Position numbers and translations under genes: made by a program. The notes under the pieces were generated by a model that did not search any database, was not told where the DNA came from, and saw nothing but the letters and a program-made list of their open reading frames with translations. A stretch of 64,000 nucleotides of DNA, from assembly GCA_000621185.1 (NCBI GenBank), contig KK211221.1, positions 248,001-312,000 of the forward strand, read 5' to 3'. Position 1 is the stretch's first letter. The number at the start of each line of letters is the position of its first letter. This document shows positions 35,633-45,119 of the stretch, in pieces. Source of the DNA: Franconibacter pulveris DSM 19144. GTDB taxonomy: Bacteria; Pseudomonadota; Gammaproteobacteria; Enterobacterales; Enterobacteriaceae.

Positions 35633-36868
35633 TTATTGCGGCTGGAGCGAATTCCCGACCGTTTTGTCCTTCAGGAAAATGACCATCATCCCCAGCCACA
35701 GCAGGCCATTCAGCAGATTGAAAAGGCTAAACAGGCCATTGCCACCCGCCAGATACGCATGCTTGCTGACCTCGATGCCGACGGTGAAAATCAGCATCTG
35801 CAACATGCCCATCGCCGCGGAAACCGTGCCCTTACTGATGTCGCTGGCAAAAAGCGTCAGGCGCACCAGGCCTGCGTTGGCGAGGCCGATGCCGAAGGCG
35901 TAAACGCTAAGTCCCGCCGTCATCCACAGATAAGCGTGGGAGGAGAGCAGGGTCGCCAGCGCTGCTATCACCAGACCAAGAGTGATGGGCCAGCCGCCAA
36001 GAATAATCAGCGAACGCACGGTGCGTCGTGAAGTGAGTTTCGCCAGCACCAGATTGCCTGCGATCAGCGCGCCGAAAATCGGCACCTGCAACAGGCCGTA
36101 TTCATAGCTGCTGAGCTGCTCGCCGCTGATGATGATAACCGGCGACTGGGCAATCCACGCCAGCAGCGGCAGGCTCACAAAGCCTGTCGCCAGCGCGCCC
36201 GCCACAAAGCGGGCGTTGTTCATCACGGCTTTATAATCTCGCCCGAGCTCCTTGAGCGAGAGCTTTTCGCCAAGGCGGGTGGCGGTTTCCGGCATGGCGC
36301 GCCACAGGCCGTAATAGGCGATGGCGGCAAGCACCGCGAAAAGCACGAACATCATCTCCCACGGCGCCATGTGCACCCAGGCGGCGCCCACCAGTGGGCC
36401 GAGCAGCGGGGCTATCAGCGCCACGTTCGCCATCAGCGCGGTGATTTTGATGCACACCGCCTCTTCAAACGACTCCTGAATCGCGGCGTAGCCGACCGCG
36501 CCGATAAAGCAGAGGCTGATGCCCTGTAAAAAGCGCAGCGCGGTGAACTGCTCAATATTTTGCGCAAGCAGCGTGGCAAGACAGGTCACGATAAACCAGA
36601 CCACGCCGGTGAGCATCACCGGGCGGCGGCCGATGCGGTCCGACAGCGGCCCCAGCAGCCATTGTAAGAACATCCCGCCCGCCAGATAGGCGGTCATGGA
36701 TGTCGGCACCCACTCCATGCCAGCCTGGTATTGCTCCACCACGGCGAGCATACCCGGCTGGATCATGTCGTTGCCGATATACGTTGAAAATTCATACAAC
36801 ACCAGGCACAGCGGGAACAGCAGCGCCTGACGTCCAAGGCGCTTTTTCGTCATCGTTTTACTTTGCAT
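35633..36868 (-). CDS. mdfA: Multidrug efflux transporter MdfA
   Basis: A 411-residue 12-helix MFS drug/proton antiporter. In the first helix Glu26 and Asp34 ([15 protein letters not shown]), both needed for cation recognition and transport in E. coli MdfA, are conserved at exactly those positions when the ATG at 36868 is used. Motif A is [14 protein letters not shown] and motif C lies in GLVGAA-like [14 protein letters not shown]. It exports many lipophilic drugs. A longer frame to 36958 is not conserved. Confidence 0.96.
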   Translation of the reverse strand: MQSKTMTKKRLGRQALLFPLCLVLYEFSTYIGNDMIQPGMLAVVEQYQAGMEWVPTSMTAYLAGGMFLQWLLGPLSDRIGRRPVMLTGVVWFIVTCLATLLAQNIEQFTALRFLQGISLCFIGAVGYAAIQESFEEAVCIKITALMANVALIAPLLGPLVGAAWVHMAPWEMMFVLFAVLAAIAYYGLWRAMPETATRLGEKLSLKELGRDYKAVMNNARFVAGALATGFVSLPLLAWIAQSPVIIISGEQLSSYEYGLLQVPIFGALIAGNLVLAKLTSRRTVRSLIILGGWPITLGLVIAALATLLSSHAYLWMTAGLSVYAFGIGLANAGLVRLTLFASDISKGTVSAAMGMLQMLIFTVGIEVSKHAYLAGGNGLFSLFNLLNGLLWLGMMVIFLKDKTVGNSLQPQ

Positions 36869-37171
36869 TAGCGATCCATCCAGAGAAATCGCGCTGAGTG
36901 TAATGAAACGACCGCAGCAGTCATAGTGAATTGTGTGCGACGTTAGTCGATAACGCACAGCGTTACCGTCATTTAAGTTTATTTTAAGGTGCGCCGCGTA
37001 TTCTTATGCCAGGCGCGGGTAACGGCTGTATGACAGAAATAAGACAATACCGCTTTACCCTTCGCCGGTCGGTTTCTAAGGTTATTCGCTTTACCGGCGG
37101 CCTGTTTTTGCGCCGCGTTTGCCGCCCTGCTTTGGGCCTCTTTTTTGGGTTGATAAGGAACCAAAACCGCG
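36869..37171. other. Intergenic region between divergent mdfA and ybjG
   Basis: This 303-base stretch carries both promoters. Overlapping open frames on each strand run into ybjG and look accidental. The AT-rich core at 36970-36986 (CATTTA-N5-ATTTTA) vaguely resembles a PhoP direct repeat, which would suit ybjG, but the match is poor. Confidence 0.4.
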
Positions 37172-37780
37172 ATGATGGAAGACCTCAACCACCAGCTCTT
37201 TCTGGCGATTAACGCCACTCCCGCCTCCCCCGCCTGGCTGCTTGCCCTGGCGACGTTTATCGCCCGGGAGCTGATTTACGGCGTGCCGCTGCTTTCAGCG
37301 GCGCTCTGGCTCTGGGGGCCTGGACAAAAGCTTAGCGCACAGCGCCAGCTGGTGGTAAAGATTGCGCTGGCGCTCGCCATCAGCGTCTTTCTCTCCTGGC
37401 TGATGGGCCATCTATTCCCGCACCCGCGTCCGTTTGCCGAAGGGGTCGGCCACCAGTTCCTGCACCATTCGCCGGATGACTCTTACCCAAGCAACCACGG
37501 CACCGTGAGCTTTACCTTTGCACTGGCGTTTCTCTGCTGGCACCGGGTGTGGTCAGGGCTGGTGCTGCTGGCGGTTGCTTGCGCTATCGCCTGGTCGCGC
37601 ATCTACCTGGGCGTGCACTGGCCGCTGGATATGGTAGGCGGTTTGCTGCTCGGCATGCTCGCCTGCCTGGCGGCGCAAATGGTCTGGAACGGCTGCGGTG
37701 AGGCGCTCTATCGCCTGCTGCGCCAGCTTTACCGCCGCTGCTTCGCCCTGCCCATCCGCAAAGGCTGGGTGCGTGACTAA
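37172..37780 (+). CDS. ybjG: Undecaprenyl-diphosphate phosphatase YbjG (PAP2 family)
   Basis: A 202-residue inner-membrane PAP2 phosphatase that recycles undecaprenyl pyrophosphate to the monophosphate for wall synthesis. The three motifs are present: GHLFPHPRPF (C1, Arg-Pro), SYPSNHGTVSF (C2, PSNH with the His acid) and SRIYLGVHWPLDM (C3, with the nucleophile His and Asp). Two adjacent ATGs (37172 and 37175) can serve as start. Divergent from mdfA. Confidence 0.94.
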   Translation: MMEDLNHQLFLAINATPASPAWLLALATFIARELIYGVPLLSAALWLWGPGQKLSAQRQLVVKIALALAISVFLSWLMGHLFPHPRPFAEGVGHQFLHHSPDDSYPSNHGTVSFTFALAFLCWHRVWSGLVLLAVACAIAWSRIYLGVHWPLDMVGGLLLGMLACLAAQMVWNGCGEALYRLLRQLYRRCFALPIRKGWVRD

Positions 37781-37863
37781 CGCCTCTGCGACGGGTAAAA
37801 TCGCCCGATTCACTGGCGAAGCGTGGTTCACGCCTCGCCAGTTTTGGTTAAGCAGAGGACGAA

Positions 37864-38628
37864 ATGGAAACACGGCGCGACGAGCGGATAGGGCAACTGC
37901 TGCAGGCGTTAAAACGCAGCGATAAGCTTCACCTGAAAGAGGCGGCCACGCTGCTTGGCGTTTCAGAGATGACCATTCGCCGCGACCTGCAGCGCAACGA
38001 CGCGCCTGTCGTGCTGCTTGGCGGTTATATCGTGCTGGAACCGCGCAGCGCAGCAGTCAGCCATTATCTGCTAAGCGATCAGAAAACCCGTCTGGTGGAC
38101 GAAAAGCGTCGCGCCGGCCGCCGGGCGGCGGAGCTGGTCAGCCCGCATCAAACGCTCTTTTTTGACTGCGGCACCACCACGCCCTGGATAATCGACGCGC
38201 TGGACAACGACCTGCCCTTCACCGGCGTCTGCTATTCGCTTAACACGTTTCTGGCGCTGCAGGAAAAACCCGCCTGCCGCGTTATTCTCTGCGGCGGCGA
38301 GTTCCACGCCAGCAACGCTATCTTCAAACCGCTTAATTTTCGCGAAACGCTGCGCAACATTTGCCCCGACATCGCCTTTTTCTCCGCCGCCGGTCTGCAC
38401 CTGCACCACGGCGCCACCTGCTTTAATCTGGACGAACTGCCGGTAAAACAGTGGGCGCTGGAGATGGCGCAGCGGCACGTGCTGGTGGCGGACAGCAGTA
38501 AATTTGGCAAAGTAAGACCCGCCTGCATGGGGCCACTGGAGGCCTTCGACACGCTGGTGACAGACGCGAAACCGGAAGCGAAATTTATCGACTGGGCGAG
38601 AGAATCTGGCGTGACGCTGCTCTGGTAA
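37864..38628 (+). CDS. deoR: Deoxyribonucleoside operon repressor DeoR
   Basis: A 254-residue founding member of the DeoR family. The N-terminal helix-turn-helix reads LKEAATLLGVSEMTIRRDLQ; the C-terminal DeoRC sugar-phosphate-binding domain has FFDCGTTTPWIIDAL and VLVADSSKFGKVRPA. It represses deoCABD and nupG and is induced by deoxyribose-5-phosphate. AGAGGACGAA precedes the ATG. Confidence 0.96.
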   Translation: METRRDERIGQLLQALKRSDKLHLKEAATLLGVSEMTIRRDLQRNDAPVVLLGGYIVLEPRSAAVSHYLLSDQKTRLVDEKRRAGRRAAELVSPHQTLFFDCGTTTPWIIDALDNDLPFTGVCYSLNTFLALQEKPACRVILCGGEFHASNAIFKPLNFRETLRNICPDIAFFSAAGLHLHHGATCFNLDELPVKQWALEMAQRHVLVADSSKFGKVRPACMGPLEAFDTLVTDAKPEAKFIDWARESGVTLLW

Positions 38629-38658
38629 GCGCCTCCCGCCAGACGGGAGGCGACATGC

Positions 38659-39879
38659 TTAAGAGAACCAGCTGCCGAACCACTTGTGGAATTGCATCAG
38701 CACGCGATCCCACAGGCGGCTTAAGAAGCCGCCCTCTTCCACCGCCTCCATCACCACCAGCGGACGCTGTTCAATGTTCTGGCCATTAAGCTGGAAGTCA
38801 ATTGTGCCCACCACCTGGCCTTTTTTCAGCGGTGCGGTGAGCTGCGGCTGCGTGAGTTTCCAGGTCGCTTTCAGGTTTTTAAGCTGGCCTTTCGGAATGG
38901 TTATCGACCCCGCTTCGCCTGCGCCCAGTTTGGCTTCACTCTTGTCGCCAAACCAGACCCGCTGGCTGACGAACGTCGCATCAGGTTTGATGGGCGTTAC
39001 GGTTTCATAGAAACGAAAGCCCCAGGTCAGCAGCTTTTCCGACTCGCGAAAGCGAATGCCGTCGGTTTTGGTGCCCAGCACGACCGAAATCAGGCGCATA
39101 TCGCCCTGCGTGGCCGAAGCCACCAGATTATAACCAGCTCCCGCCGTGGTGCCGGTTTTCATCCCATCCACGTTCAGATTGGTGCTCCAGAGCAGCCGGT
39201 TGCGGTTAGGCTGGCGGATATTATTGAACGTAAACTCTTTTTCTTTATGAATGGCATATTCATCCGGCACGTCGTGAATTAGCGCCTTGCCCAGCAAAGC
39301 CATATCGCGCGCGGTACTGAACTGCCCTGGTGCATCTAACCCGTGTACGGTTTTGAAGGTGGTGTTCGTCAGTCCCAACCGCTGCGCATAACCGTTCATC
39401 AGGCCGACGAACGCATCCTGGCTGCCCGCGACATAGTCGGCGATGGCAATGCTGGCGTCATTTCCGGACTGGATGATCACCCCTTTATTCAGCTCGGAAA
39501 CCGGCACCTGGTCGCCTGGCTTTAAAAACATCAGCGACGAGCCGCGCAGCGCCGGATTGCCGGTCGCCCAGGCGTCTTTGCCGATGGTGACTTTATCATC
39601 AAGATGAATTTTGCCTGCCTTCAGCGCCTGGCCTACCACATAGCTGGTCATCAGCTTGGTCAGGCTTGCAGGGTCGAGCTTTTCATCGGCGTTGCCTTCC
39701 GCCAGCACCTTGCCGCTGGCGTAATCCATCAGGATCCAGGCCCTGGCTTCCATCGCCGGCGCGGCAGGCGCCTGCGTTTGCTCGGCCTTTACGGCAGGAA
39801 CCAGAGCGAGTAACAGAACGGAGCCCGCCATCACAGCGCGCGCTAAAGAGGGGAGAGAGAAAGGGTTGGTAAGTGCCAT
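38659..39879 (-). CDS. dacC: D-alanyl-D-alanine carboxypeptidase DacC (PBP6a)
   Basis: A 406-residue penicillin-binding protein that trims the terminal D-Ala of the pentapeptide in the periplasm. The signal peptide ends near Val-Lys-Ala. The three active-site motifs are [11 protein letters not shown] (SxxK, nucleophile Ser), [11 protein letters not shown] (SxN) and [13 protein letters not shown] (KTG). The C-terminal [20 protein letters not shown] is the amphipathic membrane anchor. I chose the ATG at 39879 with GGA seven bases upstream; one at 39891 adds four residues. The E. coli protein has 400. Confidence 0.96.
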   Translation of the reverse strand: MALTNPFSLPSLARAVMAGSVLLLALVPAVKAEQTQAPAAPAMEARAWILMDYASGKVLAEGNADEKLDPASLTKLMTSYVVGQALKAGKIHLDDKVTIGKDAWATGNPALRGSSLMFLKPGDQVPVSELNKGVIIQSGNDASIAIADYVAGSQDAFVGLMNGYAQRLGLTNTTFKTVHGLDAPGQFSTARDMALLGKALIHDVPDEYAIHKEKEFTFNNIRQPNRNRLLWSTNLNVDGMKTGTTAGAGYNLVASATQGDMRLISVVLGTKTDGIRFRESEKLLTWGFRFYETVTPIKPDATFVSQRVWFGDKSEAKLGAGEAGSITIPKGQLKNLKATWKLTQPQLTAPLKKGQVVGTIDFQLNGQNIEQRPLVVMEAVEEGGFLSRLWDRVLMQFHKWFGSWFS

Positions 39880-40106
39880 CCGAGTATCCATTCCAGAAAT
39901 CACGTCAAAATAAACGCATCGAGTGAAGTTGTGAGTAATAACGCACATTAGCTCGTAATGAAACAGTAAGCGGGTAAAGTTTTTTCAAGTGTAAGTGAGA
40001 TCGGGTTGTTACTGACCGGTTTTTGCGAAGGTTGCGAAAAAGTGGGCTTTATCTCACCATAGGTATTTCCCACTCTGTGACCTACCCTCTTCATAAGGAG
40101 CGAACC

Positions 40107-40733
40107 ATGATTACCGTCTGGGGCAGAGAAAACTCCACTAACGTCAAAAAAGTCCTCTGGTGTCTGGAAGAGCTGGAGCTGCCCTACAACCGTATCCCCG
40201 CCGGCATGCAGTATGGGATTAACCACGATCCCGATTATCTGGAAATGAACCCTAACGGCCTGGTGCCCTGCCTGCGCGATGATGAAACGGGGCTGGTGCT
40301 CTGGGAATCGAACGCCATCGTGCGTTATCTCGCCGCGCAGTACGGCCAGCGCCGTCTGTGGCTGGACAACCCGGTGGAACGCGCGCAAGGCGATAAATGG
40401 ATGGACTGGGCGGCCACGATGCTGCCGCCGCCGCACCGGGGCCTGGTGTTTAGCCTTGTGCGCACACCGCCGGAAAAGCGCGACCCGAAGCTGATTGAAG
40501 AGAGCACTCATAAGTGTGACGAACTGCTTGGCATTCTCGACGCGGAGCTGGCGAAAACGCCCTGGCTTTCGGGCGCAGCGTTCGGGCTCGGCGATATTTC
40601 ACCCGCGCCCTATATCTACAATCTGAAAAACGTCGGCGTTGAGTTTACGCCGCGCCCGCACCTGGACCGTTGGTATCAGCAATTGAGCGAACGCCCGGCG
40701 TTTCGCAAAATTGTGATGATCCCGGTAAGCTGA
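40107..40733 (+). CDS. gstB: Glutathione S-transferase GstB (YliJ)
   Basis: A 208-residue GST. The N-terminal thioredoxin fold has [20 protein letters not shown] with the Ser/Asn that contact glutathione, and [28 protein letters not shown] is the GSH-binding loop. The helical C-domain closes with [13 protein letters not shown]. The E. coli enzyme conjugates bromoacetate and similar haloacids, which is notable with a dehalogenase-like gene in the same window. AAGGAG lies six bases before the ATG. The convergent yliI ends two bases after its stop. Confidence 0.94.
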   Translation: MITVWGRENSTNVKKVLWCLEELELPYNRIPAGMQYGINHDPDYLEMNPNGLVPCLRDDETGLVLWESNAIVRYLAAQYGQRRLWLDNPVERAQGDKWMDWAATMLPPPHRGLVFSLVRTPPEKRDPKLIEESTHKCDELLGILDAELAKTPWLSGAAFGLGDISPAPYIYNLKNVGVEFTPRPHLDRWYQQLSERPAFRKIVMIPVS

Positions 40734-40735
40734 GA

Positions 40736-41854
40736 TCACGAAGCGGGGCTGATTTTCAGCAGTTGCCCGTCCGTTTCGTCCGTCAGCACATACACATAGC
40801 CATCCGGCCCAACGCGCACATCGCGAATGCGCGCGTTGCGCTCGCCCAGCAGGCGGCCATCCTCCTTGACGTTATTGCCGTTCACGCTCATCTGAATCAG
40901 GTTTTTATCTTTCAGCGCGCCGATGAACAGCTTGTTTTGCCACTGCGGGAAAGTGCTGGCGTTGTAAAACGCCATGCCGCTGACGGCAGGCGAATCTTTC
41001 CAGTAGAAAATGGGTTGCTCCGTGCCAGGCGCGGTGCCGCCTTTTGCTTCAGGTATCGGCAGGCCGCTGTAGTTAATGCCCCAGGTGGCGAGCGGCCAGC
41101 CGTAATTTTTACCCGCTTGCGGAATGTTAATTTCATCGCCGCCGCGCGGGCCGTGTTCATTCAGCCAGAGCGCATGGCTCCAGGGGTTGAACGCCATCCC
41201 CTGCGGGTTGCGAATGCCGTAAGACCAAATCTCCGGGCGCGCGCCCGCTTTGCCAACGAACGGGTTATCCTGCGGCACTTTGCCCTCTTCGGTCAGGCGC
41301 ACCAGTTTGCCCTGCAATTTGTCGAGCTCCTGCGCGGTAGGCCGCTGGTTGTTCTCCCCGAGTGCGATAAAAAGATAACCTTTGCCGTCAAACACCATGC
41401 GCCCGCCGAAGTGGTTGCCGACAGAGAGCTTCGGCTGCTGGCGAAAGACCACGGTGAAATGTTCAAGCCGCTGCATATCATCGCTCAGGCGCCCATAACC
41501 GACCGCGGTGCCCGCTTTGCCATCCTCGCCAGCTTCGGCATAGCTCAGCCACACTTTGCGGCTTTGCGCGAAATCGGGCGCCAGTACCACGTCAAGCAGG
41601 CCGCCCTGCCCCTGCGCCCAGACTTTCGGCACGCCGGTAACAGGAGCGGAAAGGCCTTTACCTGGTTGCCAGCGCTTCAGCTCGCCGCCTTTCAGGGTTA
41701 TCAACATGCCCTGTTCCTGCGGCAGGAAAGCCAGCGCCCAGGGATGTTCGAGCCGGTTTTGCAGCACCTCCACGTTAACTTCAGCGGCATGGAGCTGCGA
41801 AGCGCCAAGCAGCGCCGCAGCGGCGAGCCAGGTTCGGGGCGAGAGCAGCGGCAT
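40736..41854 (-). CDS. yliI: PQQ-dependent aldose sugar dehydrogenase YliI
   Basis: A 372-residue periplasmic six-bladed beta-propeller quinoprotein, matching E. coli YliI (Asd). The signal peptide is MPLLSPRTWLAAAALLGASQ up to LHAA. Family signatures are HPWALAFLPQE, GNHFGGRMVFDGKGYLFIAL, NPQGMAFNPWSHALWLNEHG and HGPRGGDEIN with its His and Arg near PQQ. It oxidises aldoses in the periplasm when PQQ is supplied. Convergent to gstB. Confidence 0.94.
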   Translation of the reverse strand: MPLLSPRTWLAAAALLGASQLHAAEVNVEVLQNRLEHPWALAFLPQEQGMLITLKGGELKRWQPGKGLSAPVTGVPKVWAQGQGGLLDVVLAPDFAQSRKVWLSYAEAGEDGKAGTAVGYGRLSDDMQRLEHFTVVFRQQPKLSVGNHFGGRMVFDGKGYLFIALGENNQRPTAQELDKLQGKLVRLTEEGKVPQDNPFVGKAGARPEIWSYGIRNPQGMAFNPWSHALWLNEHGPRGGDEINIPQAGKNYGWPLATWGINYSGLPIPEAKGGTAPGTEQPIFYWKDSPAVSGMAFYNASTFPQWQNKLFIGALKDKNLIQMSVNGNNVKEDGRLLGERNARIRDVRVGPDGYVYVLTDETDGQLLKISPAS

Positions 41855-41961
41855 AGCAATCTCCTTTATCGGTTGTCCCGATAAGGGTAGCCAGCAGCGA
41901 CAACGACGGGTTTACTTTTACAAAAACTTAAGCAGGACGGGGGAGTCGCCTCCCCCGGATT

Positions 41962-42345
41962 TCAGGCTTCAGCCGGTTTTCTGAGGTCGCTCAAAAGGTG
42001 TGTGCAACGCTGTAGCGTGATAATGGCGCGTTCAAGCTTCTCGGCGTCGACGGTGATATAAAGCGGACAATCATGCTGCCCTGTCATCAAACATACCGCA
42101 GCGCCGGAAAGCGCATCCAGGCACTGGGTAAACGCGGCCAGCTCCGTGCTTTTTTGCGTCTGCTTCAGGAGCGCGTAATGACGACGGTATTCCTTACAGA
42201 GATCAAAAAGGTTATCCCTTAAGTAGTGACTTTCAGCGACCGACATATACCCCTTTGCTTTCCTCAGTTGTAGATAAGCCATGAGGTCAACTTTTGCGAT
42301 GATCGTCTTTTTCAAGAGATCATGCCGGACTCTGTCAGAGATCAT
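41962..42345 (-). CDS. bssR: Biofilm regulator BssR (YliH)
   Basis: A 127-residue protein, the same length as E. coli BssR. LMAYLQLRKAKGYMSVAESHYLRDN and AAVCLMTGQHDCP-x-YITVDAEKLE are the conserved cores; the middle is diverged. In E. coli BssR affects biofilm formation and indole/AI-2 signalling by an indirect route. The ATG at 42345 follows GGGAGGA and gives the conserved length. Confidence 0.9.
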   Translation of the reverse strand: MISDRVRHDLLKKTIIAKVDLMAYLQLRKAKGYMSVAESHYLRDNLFDLCKEYRRHYALLKQTQKSTELAAFTQCLDALSGAAVCLMTGQHDCPLYITVDAEKLERAIITLQRCTHLLSDLRKPAEA

Positions 42346-42986
42346 ACATATTCCTCCCTGTGGCACATCGGTGGATCAAGGCAAGCATATGGTCACTTTT
42401 TGTGCAGAATTATGCGCTGGGTCAATATTTCGACACCTATTAACTTTCTTTACATTTCGATAACCTGACGGCAGAAACGCGCAGCGGCGTCATTTTTTGC
42501 TAAGCGAGACATAAGCCAGGCGGAATAAAAACGGCAAGCGAACCGTTAATTTTGCGCTCCGTTTGAGGTTTTCAAAACGGGTTTCAGGAGGTGGCGATGC
42601 GCTTAAAAACGCGGCATGAACGAAAAAGCAAAACGGCACGCTAATGATGAAAAAAATGAACCACGGGAAAAAGGTCATTTATTTTGGCTACTTTCAAACT
42701 TTACCAAAAATAAAGGCGCCGAAGATATAAAAGCAGGTCAGCAATAGCGTGGGCATTTCTGTTGAAAGAATATCCCCCTGCCTTTTAGTTTTACTCACTT
42801 ACTTTCCGGCACGTTGACCTCGCGACAATAAGTTATTTATCCAGTCAGACCGCAGCGTTTAAGACTACGACTTTTTCATGATTTTATCACTGGAGAACAT
42901 CATGAAATGCAGAATTACATAAATACACATCTTTACTGAAGGCCCTGTACTACTGTGAAATTATCGAGCCGGAAAGGAGATATGCT
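42346..42986. other. 641-base region between bssR and the lipoprotein gene
   Basis: AT-rich and mostly non-coding. It holds one small open frame on the minus strand (42490-42678, listed separately) and the promoters of bssR and the lipoprotein gene. It marks the left border of the accessory patch that extends to about 45.5 kb. No repeat or integrase is seen at the border. Confidence 0.5.
42490..42678 (-). CDS. Possible small membrane protein (62 residues)
   Basis: The frame encodes a hydrophobic N-terminal helix (TFFPWFIFFIISVPFCFFVH) followed by a basic tail. It has no clear ribosome binding site and I know no homologue, so it may be a chance frame; the single well-formed helix is the only support. 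Confidence 0.25.
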   Translation of the reverse strand: MTFFPWFIFFIISVPFCFFVHAAFLSASPPPETRFENLKRSAKLTVRLPFLFRLAYVSLSKK

Positions 42987-43388
42987 ATGTATCAAAAAAT
43001 TTTATTATGTTCTGGTCTGGCTATACTGGGATGCCAGCATCATCCTCAGTCTGATAATACCCACACGATTGCCACGTTTAACGAGCAGCAAATGATTGAC
43101 GTCAGCGGCGAGGCCTTCCTGCGTTTATACAATACCAAATCCATGGATGAAGGACGGGTGTCGCCCTTTATTAATCTGGAGGAATTATGTTCGCGATACG
43201 CTCCCGACCTTGCCCCATCAAAAAACAAAAACAGGTTTATCGACGCCATGCGCGAAGGCTTTTATTCCCGGTTTAAGCCGATGATGAAAACAGAATATGA
43301 TAAAGAGGCGTATATGAATATGTCTGTAAGCTTCGTGAGCGTAGCTTTTGATATTTGCGAAAGCGCTTATCAGCGAAGCCGGGTGTGA
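42987..43388 (+). CDS. Unknown lipoprotein (133 residues)
   Basis: Not recognised. The signal MYQKILLCSGLAILGC ends in the lipobox AILGC with lipidated Cys16, and GGAGATATGCT gives a strong ribosome binding site before the ATG. The mature part has two Cys near residues 68 and 126 or so that could form a disulfide. Codon use is AT-rich like the toxin pair that follows on the other strand. Role unknown; it lies convergent to the immunity gene. Confidence 0.7.
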   Translation: MYQKILLCSGLAILGCQHHPQSDNTHTIATFNEQQMIDVSGEAFLRLYNTKSMDEGRVSPFINLEELCSRYAPDLAPSKNKNRFIDAMREGFYSRFKPMMKTEYDKEAYMNMSVSFVSVAFDICESAYQRSRV

Positions 43389-43430
43389 TAACCCCACATT
43401 ATTGATATGAATCAAAATTCATTCTTAAAC

Positions 43431-43931
43431 TTATTTTATTGACGCGATCATTTCAGCTAAAAGCTGAGTGAAATTGTCGAATTCTCCATAGACAGATTCG
43501 CTAGCCGCACTGTCTCTGATTTCAAAAAGATCTTTTTTAGCATCGTATGTAAATAATGACATGCCGTCTTCCCCTATAACTAAACGCTCTTGCAAGACAG
43601 GGTCCCTGTAAATGTCATTGTTTCTATAGTATTCATTGATAAGGAATATGTTTTTAATAGCAGGTTCAGGATTAGAAATACTAAAGAGCCGCAGGCCGTT
43701 ATACTCGAAACCATCCATATGCTTTAAAAATTCACCGTAGTCGGGTTGCTTTATTAACAGAAAATAGAACTCCCTTGCTATTTGATTGAGAATTAATGAG
43801 GGTGTGGAATGAACAGACTTATTTAATATGCTATCGAAGAACTCTTTTTTTACAGGAGGTTCTATTTGATACGCTGAATTAATCATAAGCGTTTTTAATT
43901 CTATTATCATCTTGTTAAGATCTAATTTCAT
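43431..43931 (-). CDS. Putative immunity protein of the HNH toxin
   Basis: A 166-residue acidic cytoplasmic protein that begins 16 bases after the toxin stop, the normal toxin-immunity order. Its end (SLFTYDAKKDLFEIRDSAAS, then VYGEFDNFTQLLAEMI) resembles the C-terminus of SMI1/KNR4 (SUKH) or YrhA-like proteins, many of which are immunity factors of nuclease toxins. That family call is tentative; the immunity role is inferred from position and composition. AGGT precedes the ATG at 43931. AT-rich. Confidence 0.6.
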   Translation of the reverse strand: MKLDLNKMIIELKTLMINSAYQIEPPVKKEFFDSILNKSVHSTPSLILNQIAREFYFLLIKQPDYGEFLKHMDGFEYNGLRLFSISNPEPAIKNIFLINEYYRNNDIYRDPVLQERLVIGEDGMSLFTYDAKKDLFEIRDSAASESVYGEFDNFTQLLAEMIASIK

Positions 43932-43947
43932 TGTTATACCTGTAAAT

Positions 43948-45078
43948 CTATTTTAGCTGATAAATTGAAGTTGCTGGCATAACCCAGGGAATAATTCTAC
44001 TTTCTCCCGGCACCATTCCTTTGGTTGCCTGGCGTTGCATGCCAGTCAAAACCTTGTGAAAAGGCTCATTTTCTATCAACGCAAGATTATCAAAACTATT
44101 ATCGCCACTATCGTCTAATGGTAGTTTATGATGCACATTCCAGCCATCAGGAACAGCGCCTTGACGCATTTTCAAAATATCAGATGAGTTAAAAACCGCA
44201 GCCGCCTCAGAAGAGCTTGCCATCTGATGGAGAAAACTTTTTCTGACCACGTTGTTAAACTCTTTCCTCATTAGTGCGGCTTCTGCTGACTCACGCTTCA
44301 CATAATTGATTTCCTTTACTTCAAGGTTATGTAAGAATTTTGATTCTCCTCTAATTTTTCCTAAATAACCGTATATTTCCTCAAAATTAGCAGGCCGTTT
44401 CACCAACAGCATGGAGGCTGCGGCCATAACCGCGCCTGCCGTCTGCTCATTCAATACCTGCTCATAACCTTTTAAAGCATCGCCGCCTAACCGCTCTGCT
44501 GTCTCCCTGAACGCGTCAACATTGTTGTTGTAAACACCGCCAGCGGCAAGCAGGCGGCCTGCCGCTTTACTGTTAATCGTCTGGTATGCCGGTTTCTGAC
44601 CAGAGCGTGACACGCCTTCAAAAACTGAACGAGCAAACCGGGTGGTGCGGGGCCTGCTGCCGCATCGACATTTTACCGAATGTGTGAATGCCCTGATGAT
44701 GTTTTCCGCCCCATTCCTTTCAAAGGCCCAGGGATTCGTACAGATAAGCTCGCCTTGTTCATCTATATAAAACAGCTGCCCGGGTGGACCAATGCGATCT
44801 AACATTACAATATTCCCGTTGAAAACAAGCTCCCTCATTCTTCTGTGTGTATTCAGGCCGTAAGTATAATTACTCTGATGGGCATAATTACGTGAACACT
44901 GCGGATGGGGCCGTAACCCTTCAATGTAATAATGTCCACGGTATCGATCGTCAAATTCATATTCTTGCTGAATATAATGCCAGGTGGCATATGGCTGAGC
45001 TATCAATTCATAATATTCTGGTTCAAGACTATCTCTTAATAAGTAGAAGAGATTGCAGCCAGGAAGGCTAAAGCTCAT
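43948..45078 (-). CDS. Putative polymorphic toxin with C-terminal HNH nuclease domain
   Basis: A 376-residue protein without signal peptide. The last 70 residues contain GWNVHHKLPLDDSGDN, then FDNLALIENEPFHKVL: His316-His317, Asn331 and His341 follow the H-N-H beta-beta-alpha-metal pattern of colicin-type DNases. The N-terminal 140 residues (Tyr- and aromatic-rich, ending in CRCG) are not recognised and may be a delivery domain; residues 160-300 are helical. AAAGGAG lies six bases before the ATG at 45078. It is followed by a probable immunity gene and is AT-rich, so it was likely acquired. No vgrG, PAAR, rhs or two-partner gene is beside it, so the delivery route is unknown. Confidence 0.68.
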   Translation of the reverse strand: MSFSLPGCNLFYLLRDSLEPEYYELIAQPYATWHYIQQEYEFDDRYRGHYYIEGLRPHPQCSRNYAHQSNYTYGLNTHRRMRELVFNGNIVMLDRIGPPGQLFYIDEQGELICTNPWAFERNGAENIIRAFTHSVKCRCGSRPRTTRFARSVFEGVSRSGQKPAYQTINSKAAGRLLAAGGVYNNNVDAFRETAERLGGDALKGYEQVLNEQTAGAVMAAASMLLVKRPANFEEIYGYLGKIRGESKFLHNLEVKEINYVKRESAEAALMRKEFNNVVRKSFLHQMASSSEAAAVFNSSDILKMRQGAVPDGWNVHHKLPLDDSGDNSFDNLALIENEPFHKVLTGMQRQATKGMVPGESRIIPWVMPATSIYQLK

Positions 45079-45107
45079 TACCAACTCCTTTGGTAACAAA
45101 AAATTCC

Positions 45108-45119
45108 GGTAATATTACC
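45108..45119. promoter_or_regulatory. Palindrome before the toxin gene
   Basis: GGTAATATTACC is a perfect 12-base palindrome 30 bases before the toxin ATG, in the place of an operator or the core promoter. No factor can be named. Confidence 0.35.

Noticed and set aside
36970-36986. PhoP box before ybjG
   Set aside because: The direct repeat CATTTA-N5-ATTTTA is too far from GTTTA-N5-GTTTA in an AT-rich stretch.
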